Shown here: positions 20,901 through 32,000 of the stretch, in pieces
How the letters are laid out: each line of letters starts with the position of its first letter
Numbering within the stretch: the stretch's first letter is position 1
Notes under the pieces: model-generated
The model's input: the letters and a program-made list of their open reading frames with translations, nothing else
Database searches by the model: none
Told to the model about the DNA's origin: nothing
Made by a program: the position numbers and the translations under genes
From: Posidonia oceanica
Lineage: Eukaryota > Streptophyta > Magnoliopsida > Alismatales > Posidoniaceae
NCBI GenBank assembly: GCA_037176725.1
Contig: JAZBRS010000020.1
Span: 83,956,001 to 84,020,000, forward strand
Reading direction: 5' to 3'
Length of the DNA: 64,000 bases

Positions 20901-23388
20901 TGCATTTGTGCCTTGAGTTATTTCATTTTCGCGTTTTAGTCCTCTGTTCATTTAAATTGCTTAGTTTCTGATCTAATACCATATCAAATTGCATGAACTG
21001 TTTGTATTTTTCTGTATTTGCATGTTAGTCCATTTACTGTGCGTTTCAGTTATAAAATATTATGCTTTGGTCCCTCTGCTTTACATTATTGCACTTAGGT
21101 CCTGTTTTAAATCAGTCTATTCAATTGCATGTATTTTACCATATAAAATTGCATTCTGGGCCCCTCTAGTTTTTTATATTTACTGTCTGATCCTCTGAAC
21201 TGTAAGAACTTAGGTTTTATTTCTGATTTTTGCATACTGCATTGCATTTTGCATCTTCTGGTTTTGCATATTTACACATAGGTCCATTCTAAATGGACAG
21301 TAACTCTTGCATACATTTTTAGCTTATTGCATTGCATTTTTTGACCCTGTTCTTTTTAAAAATTGCACTGTAGTCCTGTCCCTTATTTTTCAGAGCATGT
21401 TTTCCATATAAAATTGCATTTTTGACCCTTGCATGATTTAAAAATCACACATAGAGCCTTGCATCTTTCGGAAACCATGTAAAAAGACTGTTTTGCCCCT
21501 AAGTTGCATTTTAACTCCTATGCTTGCGAAAATTGCATGCAGACCCTCCACTTGCATTCCCGGACTCCCTAGAACCCCCGTTTTCTGGAAAATTTGCGTT
21601 TTAGCCCCTTTCTTTCTTCAAAAATGCTTTTGAATCCCTGTCCTTTCCGAATTGCTTTTCTTTGTCTTTTCTTGCTTTGCATGCATTCTGCACTCATTTA
21701 ATCTTGCATTTAAGCATCCCTTTTGCACACACTAAGCACTTTTAACTCCCCTTCACTTGGGAGGACCTTCAGCACACCCCTAGGGCCCCCTGAACACTTA
21801 GATCAGTTCTTCTCCCCTGTTCTGGCCCTTCTGCTCCGAAGCTGCGATATCTTCCAATCCGACCGTTGGATCCCCTCAAGTAAGCTGCCCAGGCGACCGC
21901 AGCGAAGCGCTCTTCAGCATGGACCAAGCAGATCTCCGATCAGACTCCCGGATCTCCAGGTATGTCCTCCTGAACCCCTGCACTGCATTCATTTGCATGC
22001 CATTTGCATCGTTTTGCGTGCCCGTTAGTTTTTTTCGCCTCGTTTTGCGTGCAGTCTTGTTTTCCTTCTCCGTTTTGCGTGTCGCTTCTTCGTCTTGCAC
22101 CGTTTTGCGTGCCCTTTAGTTTTTTCGCCTCGTTTTGCATGCAGTCTTGTTTTCCCGCTCCGTTTTGCGTGTTGCTTCTTCGTCTTGCACCGTTTTGCGT
22201 GTCCTTTAGTTTTTTCGCCTCGTTTTGCGTGCAGTCTTGTTTTCCCGCTTCGTTTCGCGTGCCGCTTCTTTGTCTTGCACCGTTTTGCGTGCCCTTTAGT
22301 TTTTTCGCCTCGTTTTGCGTGCAGTCTTGTTTTCCCGCTCTGTTTCGCGTGCCGCTTCTTTGTCTTGCACCGTTTTGCGTGCCCTTTAGTTTTTTCGCCT
22401 CGTTTTGTGTGCAGTCTTGTTTTCCTGCTCCGTTTTGCGTGCCGCTTCTTTGTCTTGCACCGTTTTGCGTGTCCTTTAGTTTTTTCGCCTCGTTTTGCTT
22501 GCAGTCTTGTTTTCCCGCTCCGTTTTGCGTGTCGCTTCTTTGTCTTGCACCGTTTTGCGTGCCCTTTAGTTTTTTCGTCTCGTTTTGTGTGCAGTCTTGC
22601 TTTCCCGCCTGTTTTGCGTGCCGATTTTGTTCTTTTGCTCCATTCCGCGTGCCTTTCTTGTTTCTCGCCTTCTTTTGCATGTTTGCGCCGTTTTCCCTTG
22701 CATGTCGATCGCATCGCATGGTTTTTCTCGCTGTTTCGCCTTTTTCGCCTGCATTTGCATATAGGGCGGTGATGCTTACTGTCTGGAGTTCTCACGAGCC
22801 GGGTTTCGCCCGGTTCGGAACACAGACAGCGTTGCTGAGTGCTTAGATTGCACGTTTACTTCCTTGCTTTGTTTTTCCCACTTAGAGCACACCTTTGAGC
22901 ATTTAGACAGGCATTCATTGGCACTTAGGCATCCAAAGTCTGCATTCCCTGCATATGCGAGCGTAAGCCTAGAAAGACCGATTCTCGGGCGTGTCGGGGG
23001 TGCCTAACACCTTCCCCGCGCGTAACAGGAGTCCTTACCCTCTCTTGGCCCGTAATGACCCTATTGCCCTTGTCCTAGGCACGAGTCACATCATTTGCAT
23101 TCATTTGCATCTCATTTCTCTTGCATTGCCCTGCATTGCATCTTTTGCTTGGTTTTGCGCGATTATTCACGCATTTCCCCGTTTTTCCTCGTCTTCCGAT
23201 TTAATAGACCTGGTGGCGACTCCGATTTTGTCTTATCTTCTTCTTTTCTTTCCCTTTTTCCCTCTTTTAAATGTTTTCGAGTTAGGTCTTCCTTCTCGGA
23301 CGTAGCCGCTAATAGTGAGCCTGATTCCGATCGGTGCACGCGAGCTTTGACAACGTGCATGGATGATCCGAACACCGGGATCGCTACA
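17904..23388 (+). repeat. E1 3' LTR (5485 bp)
   Basis: It starts TGTTGACACC after the polypurine tract and ends GCTACA before GAATG. It is collinear with 664-6141. Differences include an extra CT pair in the CTCTCT run near 18360, one lost base near 20803 (CCAGGGAGG against CCAGCGGAGG) and scattered transitions. The 90-bp minisatellite is at 22006-22640 (7 units), the conserved hairpin at 22988-23024, and the internal primer-site-like TGGCGACTC at 23214. Confidence 0.93.
22006..22640 (+). repeat. 90-bp minisatellite in the E1 3' LTR (7 units)
   Basis: Unit starts are at 22006, 22097, 22187, 22277, 22367, 22457 and 22547. Individual units differ from their partners in the left LTR at several sites, more than the rest of the LTR by eye, as expected for tandem repeats exchanging variants. 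Confidence 0.88.
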
Positions 23389-23393
23389 GAATG
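23389..23393. repeat. Target-site duplication of E1, right copy (GAATG)
   Basis: It matches 659-663 exactly and follows the terminal CA of the right LTR. In E0 the same GAATG is the common spacer that follows a hairpin unit (AGCCCGAATGCAG), so the insertion point lies between units of the host array. Confidence 0.93.
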
Positions 23394-23640
23394 CAATGCG
23401 GATATGCGGGATGACATTTTAACGGGCGTCAATCGAGCAGTTAGGGCTACCAGCCCGATGCAGAGGAATGCAGAGTGATAGGTTAACGGACCCATCGCCG
23501 AGTAGTTAGGGCTGCCAGCCCGGATGCAGAAATGATGCATGATAAAAATGATAGGTCGACGGACCCATCGCCGAGCAGTTAGGGCTACTAGCCCGGATGC
23601 AGAAAGGAAATAGGAACCCATCGTGATAGGCGTGCGATGG
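23394..23640 (-). repeat. Hairpin-rich 3' region of E0, continued
   Basis: Several units of the same array as 1-658: GATAGG...CCCATC near 23477 and GAGTAGTTAGGGCTGCCAG-like units near 23440, 23500 and 23573. Some stems pair perfectly, while others contain one mismatch or a G-T pair. No gene. Confidence 0.7.
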
Positions 23641-25020
23641 TCTCAACACAGGCATGCTTCGTGGCGTCATGAGGTGACAAACGAGGTACATGCCAGTCGT
23701 CACGGACCTACCCACACGGTGGGCGGCAAAATTTGAAAAGCATGGAGCCTCTGAGCGAGGCAGGCAAAAGTGCTCGTCCTTGGCTCCGATTTTCGAAAAC
23801 AGGGAGAAGGGAAGATAAAGATATATTACAGCATGCATGTTTTGGTGGCTTTGGACTCAAAGCAGCTGTGCCATGAGGGTGTTTCTGCAATTCCTGACTC
23901 AAGAGATCTCGATCCTCGAGCGACGCCATGCCGAGTTGTGGTCGGTGGCTCTCTTTCTCACTCTTGGCTTGGGATGAGGCCTTGGCTTTACAGAGTATAG
24001 CCTTTGGCTGTAGTGGTAGTAGAAGCATTGGATGCAGCTTCTTAGCCTCCGTCTCAATTCTTCGGGGACCTGCTACCGCTTTTGACGCTCACAGAATAGA
24101 TCTTTCTTTTCCCCTCATGAGTGACTGGAGTTGCATCTTGCCTGCCAAGGGAGTAGAGATGTCTGTGGAGGAGATTGGAGCGTGCTGCTGCGCTCGAAGG
24201 GTGGGGCTAGGTCCTCCTGATAGTGCACCTCATGCAGTTGCCAGTGTGGCACTTGGAGCTGAAAGCTGAGGGGGCTTCGACGCTTGTCTGAGTCACTCCT
24301 CTCATGAGTGCCTTCTTTCTTCAACTTCTTTCTGCGTTTTTCTTTTGTGCTCAACATGCATATCATGTTGTCATTTCTTTTGCTCACATGACCTCTATTC
24401 TTTTGGATATGCATGTCTTCGCCCTCTTGGGGTAGCAGTCCCTAATGAGGCGTTGAGAGTTCGGCTGATCGGTGTATACCCTCAGCCTCTGCAATGTGTA
24501 GACAGCCTCTAGCTATGCTCTGCTCTGCTTTGGTCCTATCCATGTCTAGTGGACTCTTTGGTTAAGGTGGATCTCGCTTCGGGAGTTTTTAAGCTTAGCG
24601 AGTCGCTCTGTTCTGCTGTAGTCTCACTCTGTAGCCACATGCAAGAGATGGCGTTGCTCGGGTGAGACCTGCCTGAGATCATCATTGCTTGACATCCTCT
24701 AGGCGCTGCTTGTTTGTCCAAAGCCGGTTTCTAATTATGCAAATGTTTGTGGGTTTCGTATATTTTAGCAGGAGAAAGGACAAACATGTTTTTGGGTTTT
24801 GCATTGGTTTTGTATTTTTATGATTTTTGTTTAGGAAAACATAAAAGGGAAAACCAGCAGGAAAGCAAAGAAAATATTTTTGCTATTTTTTTTTATTTTC
24901 TTAATTTTTTTGGCTTTATGCTTTACAGGATGCAAGAAATGATATGTACATGCGATAAATGACAATGCATGATGACAGATATGTGCAAGATGGTTGATAT
25001 GCATGCAAAGTGATTGATAT
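23641..25020. other. Unassigned segment of E0
   Basis: About 1.4 kb without a recognisable gene on either strand. 23700-24280 has moderate GC and several short overlapping frames. 24720-25020 is T/A-rich and ends in ATGCA-type words. It lies between two hairpin blocks of E0, so it is probably part of that element's 3' region or a later insertion. I cannot tell which. Confidence 0.4.
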
Positions 25021-25180
25021 GTGCAGGTGATAAGTTGACGGACTTATCGCCGAATAGTTAGGGGTATCAGTCCGAATGATAAGTTGACGGACTTATCGCC
25101 GAGCAGTTAGGGCTGCCAGCCCAGTGATGATAGGTTAACGGACCAATCGCCGGATAGTTTGGGGTATCAGCCCAATGATG
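25021..25180 (-). repeat. Hairpin units of E0 nearest its gag
   Basis: Three or four units with well-paired stems: GATAAG 25029-25034 with CTTATC 25043-25048; GATAAG 25078-25083 with CTTATC 25092-25097; GCAG 25103-25106 with CTGC 25113-25116; and GATA...TATC near 25151. The GCAG/CTGC stem replaces the GATAG/CTATC and GTAG/CTAC stems seen in sister units at 154 and 510. Confidence 0.8.
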
Positions 25181-25333
25181 AATGCATGCAGAAAAAGAAA
25201 TGCAAGTTTTAGGATTTTTGCTGTTTTTATGCTTTTTATGATTTTCTAACATGGCAAGAAAATTCAAAAACAAAACAAAACAAAAAGAAAGGATAGTGCA
25301 GGAAACAAAAGAGAGGTAAGAGGGACTTACCTG

Positions 25334-27186
25334 TCAGCAACCTCGGGAGCGAGGTGCTGGGTCCGCTCCTACGTTGCTGATGCTGTCGGCGAGATCTGCT
25401 GTTGGTAGTGAGGGGAGCACTGGGACTGCTGGTGCTGGAGGGGAAGCTAACCTAGATGGTGTTGCGACTGGGCTTGCTGTCGATCTTGCCGTTGCACTTC
25501 CGAGCGTCCCCTGGGCAAACAGGGAGGGACAGGAAGAGGGGATTGCGCCGATAGGATCAGAAGGACCCACCAGGGCAGAGTTGGATTCAAAGAAGATTGG
25601 GGTAAGCCCCCGAGGTTCCGACATCCTCGAAGCCCGCAAGCTCAGAAGAGGAAGGGCCAGCTACGCTAGGGTGTGTGAGTGCAAGTGTAGGTGTATGAGC
25701 AGCTTCCTGCGGACTGACAACGACGGTCCTGTTGTCAATCAGGTCCTGAACGACATCCCGGAGAGTGAGGCAATTATCCGTCGAATGCCCCGGGGCTCGA
25801 TGGTAATCGCAATGCTTGCTCGCATCGTACCACCTCGGAAGAGGATTTGGTGGTGGGCGAGTTTCCGGGAGCCTCAGGAGCAACACAACCTGGGGAAAGA
25901 CGGCGCTTAGCAGCTCACCAAGTGGGGTGAAGTCGCTCTTAGCGCGGCGGACTCGTCTCTGCTTAGGCTGTTGTCCTTGCTGAGCTGGTGCGACGTGATG
26001 CACCGGCTCAACGGTGACAGTGTGTGCAGTGGGTGCATAAATAGGTGCGTGCACTAGCGGAAAAGGGTCCGGCTGACTTTCTGCAAAGGCAAGCACCTCA
26101 GGAGGATCAACGCATGCGATGGTGTGCTGCTCGGAGCAGTCGGAAGCGGAGCTGTTGCTGTTGCGGCGATTGCTGGTGATGTTGGCCTGCCTAGCCAATG
26201 CAGAAAGTGCGGGGAAATGCCCACTCTGCAGCGAGCTTTCCACGCGGGCGCCAGCCCTAATCAGCGATGCAAAACTAGTGATGTGCTGGATGCAAAGCAG
26301 AGTCCCAGTCGCTGGCAGCGCCCCTTTGACGATCATCTTGATAGAATCCTCCTCGGAGGGTCTATCCCTGACCTGGGCGGCTGTGGAGCGCCAGCGACCA
26401 ACATACTCCTCGAATGGCTCTTGGGGCCTCTACTGGATGGCGACGAGATCCTCCCGCTTGCGGATCAAGTCGAGGTTGATAGCATATTGCTCAAGGAAAG
26501 CCCGAGAAAGACCAGTCCAAGTCTGAACCGCAGCCGTGTCAAGGGACGTGAACCACCTGAGCGCAGGGCCGGTTAAACTCTTCTGGAACAGGCGGATAAG
26601 GAGCCTTTCATCAGCCTGAAGCTGAGCAAGGTCCCCGCAATATGCCTTCAGATGCGAGATGGGGCAGCCTCTACCATCATATTTATTAAAGTCCGGGATG
26701 CGGAACTTCGAAGGGAGTGCGACCTCTGGAAAGAGACAGAGGTCGCGAAATTGGTAGGGCTGGCGGTCCTGGCCTTGCACTTGACGAAGTGCTCTCTCTA
26801 GATTGCCCAACCTGGTGAGGAGGGCATCTGAGGCTGCTGCTGGTAATGGTTGTGCAACAGAGGCAGGGACCACGTATGCTGTGCGGGTCGCGCGAGAGCG
26901 CTCCTCTGGATCCACCGTCACGCCACCTGGTGTCGTAGCGTGAGGGCCAGCATACCCATGTGAGGGTACAAAGTGCGGTGCTATGTATGTAGGAGCTTGA
27001 ACCTGATGCAAGGAAGATGGATAGATAATATGCTGTGTAGTGTAAGGTGCAGTGCGGGGGAGCAGCAGTTGTTGCACTGGCATGGTGCCGGGCAACGGGC
27101 CTGAGGGGCGCTGTGCTCTTGCCAATCCAGAAGACTGGCCACCAAAGGAAGGAGTTGCATGCTGTGCAGGTGCAGGAGGCCGATAA
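25334..27186 (-). pseudogene. E0 gag, truncated and broken
   Basis: Homologous to E1 gag from about 8090 onward. It has the retrotransposon gag core (KYDGRGCPISHLKAYCGDL, RWFTSLD, FEEYVGRW), a TAG near 26440 at almost the same place as in E1 and E2, and the knuckle C-D-Y-H...G-H...N-C at about 25770-25811. The frame breaks at about 25587 and continues in another frame to 25334. The N-terminal part is cut off at 27187 by LTR sequence in the opposite orientation. Just after the last codons the minus strand reads GACAG/GTAAGT (25330-25340), a strong splice-donor form. No protease follows; hairpin units begin about 150 bases later. Confidence 0.82.
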
Positions 27187-29200
27187 TGCAATTTCAAACC
27201 TTATTACATTGTAATAAAGCCTAGTAAGTTTGCATTATTGCATTTTGGTCCAGTTTGCTTGTAACTGCCATTTAAGTGTAATTTTAAACTTTATTACATT
27301 GCAATAAAGTCCTGTGACTTGTGTTTATTACATTTAAGTCCATTTTAAACACATGCATCATTTAAATTGCAATTTTAATCATATTGCATTGCTTTAAATG
27401 TCCAACAGTTTTATAAATCACATGTCAATCTATATTTTTGAACTGTTGCTTGCTTGCATGCCTGTTTAGCTTTACATTCTAAACCCTACATGTTTTCAAA
27501 ATTACATATAGGTCCTTATGCCTAGTTTCTTTATGCTTACATCCTGCCTTGCATTTTAAATTCAATAGTTAGGTCAAATTGCATGTTAGTCCTAGAATCC
27601 ACTATTGTCTGCCTGCCTAATACTTTTTCATTGCATTTAAGTCCCACATGTTTTTAAAATTGCATGTAGGTGCTTTATTTGCCTTATTGCATGCCTGCTT
27701 TTACTTAATGCTGCATTTGGCCCCTGTTGGCCCCCTACTCTGCTGCATTTACTTTTTTTGCATGCATTTATCTTGTTGCATTGCCTTTTGCCCTGATTTT
27801 GCAAGTAGGTCCCTGCAATTTTCTTTAATTGCATTTAGGTCCCTACCTTTGCATTTTTACATGCATTGCATCTTCATATCATTGCATATTGCGCACTTGT
27901 TTAAGCATTGTTAGCCTCATTGCATATAAGACACCCTGCATTGCATTCATATAGGGGTAATTTGCACCTAAGCCCCCACTTAGATCACTTTTTTCCGACC
28001 CTTGAGCCATCTGACATGTAACCTGAATAACTTTTGATCGAACCGTTGGATCTTCACAATCTAACTATCCAGGTCTTCTCAGTTGAATGATCTTTCATTC
28101 TAACCAAAGTTATTTCAGATCAGGCCTCAGATCTTCAAGATAAGTCCATCTAAATTACTACATGCCACTTATTGCTTGCCATTTGCACTACATGCCTTGT
28201 TTATGCACCCTGTTTTCTGCCCTGTTTTGTTTCCCCTTTGCTTGTTTTACACTTGCATCGTGTGGTTTTCACTTGGTTTTCTGCCTTGTTTCCTTTCCCC
28301 TTTGCTTGTTTTACACTTGCATCGTGTGGTTTTACTTGGCTTTTCCGCCTTTATTTTCTTTCCCCTTTGCTTGTTTTACACTTGCATCGTGTGGTTTTCG
28401 CTTGGCTTTTCCGCCTTTGTTTCCTTTTCCCTTTGCTTGTTTTACACTTATATCGTGTGGTTTTACCTGTTTTCCGCCCTCGTTTTGTTTCCTCTTTGCT
28501 TATTGCACACTTGCATTGTGTGGTTTTTGCTCGGTGTTTTGTTTTATCGCCTGCATCTGCATTAGGGTAGTGATGTTTACTGTTTAGAGTTCTTACGAAT
28601 CCGGGGCTCGCCCCGTTCGGAACATTGATAGCGCAGCTGAGCACATAGGTTGCACGTTTACTTTTTATCATGCATCACAACACTTAGAGTATACACTTGG
28701 GCATGTTATCACAGCATACATGGCATTTAGACATTCAGGCATGCCTTTTAGCAAGCATAGCATGGCATTAGCATTTCTCGTCCCTTGGACGTGCAGTTAG
28801 GCAATCATTGCCGACATCCTGTAAATGCACGCGAGAATAGCCAAGAAAGACCGATTCCTCGGGTGTGTCGGGGGTGTCTAACACCTTCCCCGCACGTAAC
28901 AGGAGTCCTTACCCTTTCTTTGGATCCGCAGTGACCATTTTGCCCTCGTCCTTGGCACGACTCAATCATTTTACATAGCATTGCATTCATTTGCATGTTT
29001 TCTTGCATTCCCCCGGTTTTCCTCGTCTCTCAATTGAATAGACTAGGTGGCGACTCCCTTTTTCTTTATCTTTTTGTTTTTCCCTCTTCATGTCACTTCC
29101 ATCCGTGAAGACCTCTCCTCCTGTTCGGACCCTTTGCCGGTCTGAATCTCCAGGATCAGGCATTAGCAGTGAGCGATGGGTCCACTAATACCGTTGGCTT
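27187..29200 (+). repeat. Partial LTR of the E1 family, plus strand
   Basis: Aligns with E1 LTR positions about 3640-6080: the T-rich 'GCATTTTAGTCC'-type block, a minisatellite at 28213-28550, the GATGTTTACTGT...TTCTTACGA block near 28571, the conserved hairpin at 28861-28898 and AGGTGGCGACTCC at 29046. The first 3.6 kb of the LTR are missing, and it joins E0 gag abruptly at about 27187. The 3' border is uncertain. Divergence from E1 is high, so it is an old copy. No gene. Confidence 0.75.
28213..28550 (+). repeat. 64-66 bp minisatellite in the partial LTR
   Basis: About five units containing GCTTGTTTTACACTTGCATC and GTGTGGTTTT, with ACACTTG-type anchors at 28249, 28313, 28378, 28444 and 28507. 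It sits at the same place in the LTR as the unrelated 90-bp units of E1. Apparent proteins on plus (FPLCLFYTCIVWF) are repeat artefacts. Confidence 0.85.
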
Positions 29201-29208
29201 CGTTTTGT

Positions 29209-29335
29209 TTACCCGGTTGTGCTCCGGGGTTCTTTTGCTTTGGTTACCCGGTTGTGCTCTGGGACCCTTTGCTTTGGTTACCCGGTTATGCTCCGGGGTT
29301 CTTGCTTTGGTTACCCGATTTTACTCGGGGATGCT
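29209..29335 (+). repeat. 34-bp tandem repeat (4 units) next to the partial LTR
   Basis: TTACCCGGTTGTGCTCCGGG and variants recur at 29209, 29244, 29278 and 29311. It lies between the LTR fragment and the first E3 hairpin, so it may belong to either. No coding role seen. Confidence 0.75.
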
Positions 29336-29358
29336 TTGCTTCTTTCTTTCTTTTTTAA

Positions 29359-29466
29359 ACGTTATATGCCTGATATGGTGCGGGTAACGTTATCAGCTGA
29401 ATTTTCTGTGTCCAACGCCGAAAAGTTGATTTGTACGTTATACGCCTGATATGGCGCGGATAACGT
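29359..29466 (-). repeat. Two palindromic units of E3
   Basis: At 29359-29390 and 29435-29466 the sequence reads ACGTTAT, then CGCC or TGCC, then TGATAT, then GGCG or GGTG, then TAACGT. Both fold as two-part hairpins; the second is perfectly paired, the first keeps pairing through G-T pairs. Both are followed by a TTTTCTG(T/C)GTCCAACGC phrase, so the unit is about 76 bases long and present twice. Confidence 0.75.
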
Positions 29467-31189
29467 TATCCGTTGAGTTTTCTGCGTCCAACGCTAGAAA
29501 GATTTTTCTGCACAATCTTGGCAAATTTGTTATTCCATCTAGGGTTGTTATTGCCCCTAGTCCAAAGTAAGCATAAAGAAATAAAATAATCAACATGTAA
29601 TAAACAAACAAAAATTGGATTTTGGATAACGAGCTTTGGCCTCAGCTTTGTTGTCTAAAGATGGCATGCCAGACGTGGGGTTGTCTCTTCTCGAGATCCC
29701 AGTCTTGGCTCGTAGGTGAATACCAAATGACCGTCCTGAATAGGAGAGGTCAAGTACGATGCGGAGTCGTAAAATTTCCTAGATTTTTGCATCATCGGCC
29801 TACTTGTTATCAGTTTCATGAGGTGATGTTGGTTGGGTAGATTTTACCCTACTCTCTATTTTTGAATTTTTGATCATTTTTTTTAATTTTTGGCTTTATC
29901 TTTTTTTTTTGGAATTTCGGTTTTATAATTTTTTTGGATTTTTGGTTTTATCATTTTTTTAGATTTTTGGTTTTATAATAATTTTTTATTGGATTTTTGA
30001 AGGAGAAGAATCTTCCAAGAAGTTGGGAAACAGGAGACCTCATGGTTGGAAAACCTTGACAGTTTGGTCTCTTGTGCATCTCGGAGCCAAAAGATACTAC
30101 AGGCTTGCTTTGACACTTAACTGCCCCAAGACCTAGGCTTCTGCCCCTTGCCTCTAAGTGTACAGTGCAGGATGTAGGTGGAAGGAAGGTCAATGTCCTA
30201 TCCTAAGATTTCAGCTAAAGATTTGAAGCCTATACCCTTCCCAACTCAAGGTTGATTCTTTCTGTGCCTAGTATTTCCCCAGTTTTTCAGTTTTGACTCT
30301 TGGACAACTTCTTTGCTGCCTTCTTTTCAATTCTATTTCTTTTCTTGCACATGGACAGCTTTTTTACTGTCTTCTTTTCTCTCTTCTTTTCTAGGTATTT
30401 TGGTAAGTAGTCTCACCCTGTTTGAGTGCTCGGCCAATGGATACTTGTTCCTTGACGGACCGAGACACTCTTCTATTTGGTACACTCCCCTCTTTTCTGC
30501 GCTTCTAGGTTTTGGCTTTAGACGCCTACCCGATTTGTACTAAGGTAACGTGTCTGACTCAAGGGATGTGTGTGGAATTATTGTTCATGAATTGGGAGGG
30601 GGCTTCTTATGATTCACCTCTGTCTCAGTGTTAGACCATTTTCCCTCCTTCTCCCACATGGTGTTTGTGAGGTGAGGCTAAGGTATGACTCTTAGGCTTT
30701 GGAAACAGTAGGTCCTCAAGCACGGGCAATCTAGTGGCTTTGTGTGCATGTCAAGGGTTGTACCGTTTGCAATGCATTCCAGGGATATTCAAGCCTAGTG
30801 CCATCCTCTCTAGCCAAACAAATAGGCATTGCCCGAATATGCCTCAACCACCAAGTATAGTCCTTCCCAATTTGGTCTCAGTTCCCATGCTTGCGTGGAA
30901 GGAAATTCCTTCTCATTAAGTTTACACTTTATTATGTGAAAGGATGTGTTTTATCTATGTATTTTTCATGCTCGAACAAGATAAAAGAAAATTAGGAAAA
31001 TAAAGATGAAGTCTATTCACAATAACTAGGGGGAATGCCCCTAGTGTAGCCTCCATCAGTAGAGGCCTCTCGCTTCCGACTCCCTAACCAGTGTCAAACA
31101 TGAAATCCGTGCCTCGTCCTGAGAGAGGAGGGCAGCGCTGCCCCTAGCTCAGCTGTCACAACATCTGGGTTGGATGCTCTTGGTGGCAC
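29467..31189 (-). other. E3 sequence downstream of gag
   Basis: No recognisable gene in 1.7 kb. 29840-30000 is T-rich (TTTTTGGATTTTTGGTTTTA, repeated). The rest has mixed composition with short frames on both strands. A conserved protease or RT motif would be expected here in an autonomous element and is absent. Confidence 0.45.
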
Positions 31190-32000
31190 TGACGTCATCT
31201 CTCAGCTGGGCTCGGGCGTTGGTTCTAGCCCTGGCATGGGCATGGGCTCTAGTACGGGTGCTGGCTCTGGCATTCGCTCTGGCTTAGGTACGTGCATTGG
31301 CAATGGTTCTTGCTCTAGCTTGAGTGCTGGCTTTGGCATTGGCTCTAGCTCAGGTACTAGCTCTGGCATGGGCACGGGCTCTAGTACGGGTGCTGGCTCT
31401 GGCATTGGCTCTGGCTCAGGTACGGGCATTGGCAATGGTTCTTGCTCTAGCTCGAGTGCTGGCTCTAGCATTGCCTCTAGCGCGGGTACTAGCTCTGGCA
31501 TGGGCACGAGCTCTAGTATGGGTGCTGGCTTTGGCAGTGGCTCTGGCTCAGGTATGGGCATTGGCAATGGTTCCTACTCTAGCTCGAGTGCTGGCTCTGG
31601 CATTGGCTCTGGCTTAGGTACGGGCATTGGCATTGATTCTTGCTCTAGCTCGAGTACTGGCTCTAGCATTGGCTCTGGCTCAGGTACGGGCATTGGCATT
31701 GATTCTTGCTCTAGCTCGAGTGCTAGCTCTGGCATTGGCTCTGGCTCAGGTATGGGCATTGGCAATGGTTCTTGCTCTAGCTCAAGTGCTGGCTCTGGCA
31801 TTGGCTCTGGCTCAGGTACAGGCATTGGCATTGATTCTTGCTCTAGCTCGAGTGCTGGCTCTGGCATTGGCTCTGGCTCAGGTACGGGCATTGGCTCTGG
31901 CTCAGGTACGGGCATTGGCTCTGGCTCAGGTACAGGCATTGGCATTGATTCTTGCTCTAGCTCGAGTGCTGGCTCTGGCTCAGGTACTGGCATTAGCAAT
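31190..32000. repeat. 66-bp tandem repeat inside E3 gag
   Basis: About eleven units of 66 bases, themselves built from 6-base words (GGCTCT, GGCATT on plus). Anchors 'CAGGTACGGGCATT' recur about every 66 bases from 31414. On the minus strand a unit encodes 22 residues of P, E, M and L. On the plus strand the same bases give a glycine-serine frame (31170-32126), which I regard as the shadow because the minus frame joins gag. Confidence 0.85.

Larger units (their letters stand above)
664..23388 (+). mobile_element. E1: complete 22.7 kb non-autonomous Tat-Ogre-type LTR retrotransposon
   Basis: The element runs TG...CA between GAATG duplications. Its LTRs are 664-6141 and 17904-23388, with a tRNA-Arg primer site at 6143 and a polypurine tract at 17891-17899. 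In order, the internal part has a leader, gag-protease, the last codons of pol, a PMD-like gene, 37-bp repeats, a hairpin array and the polypurine tract. No reverse transcriptase, RNase H or integrase motif is present in any frame of 6142-17903, so it must have used another element's enzymes. By eye the two LTRs differ at roughly one base in 100-150, mostly transitions, which indicates a fairly recent insertion. The LTR length, primer and gag type fit the Ogre/Tat lineage. The pol loss and the sense-oriented PMD gene are its special features. Confidence 0.93.

Noticed and set aside
24009..24414. Possible gene in the unassigned E0 segment
   Set aside because: Frames of about 100 residues in opposite directions with no recognisable motif; no basis for a call.
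28162..28587. Three parallel plus-strand frames of about 130-140 residues
   Set aside because: Generated by the 64-66 bp minisatellite; cysteine/phenylalanine repeats in all three frames are an artefact.
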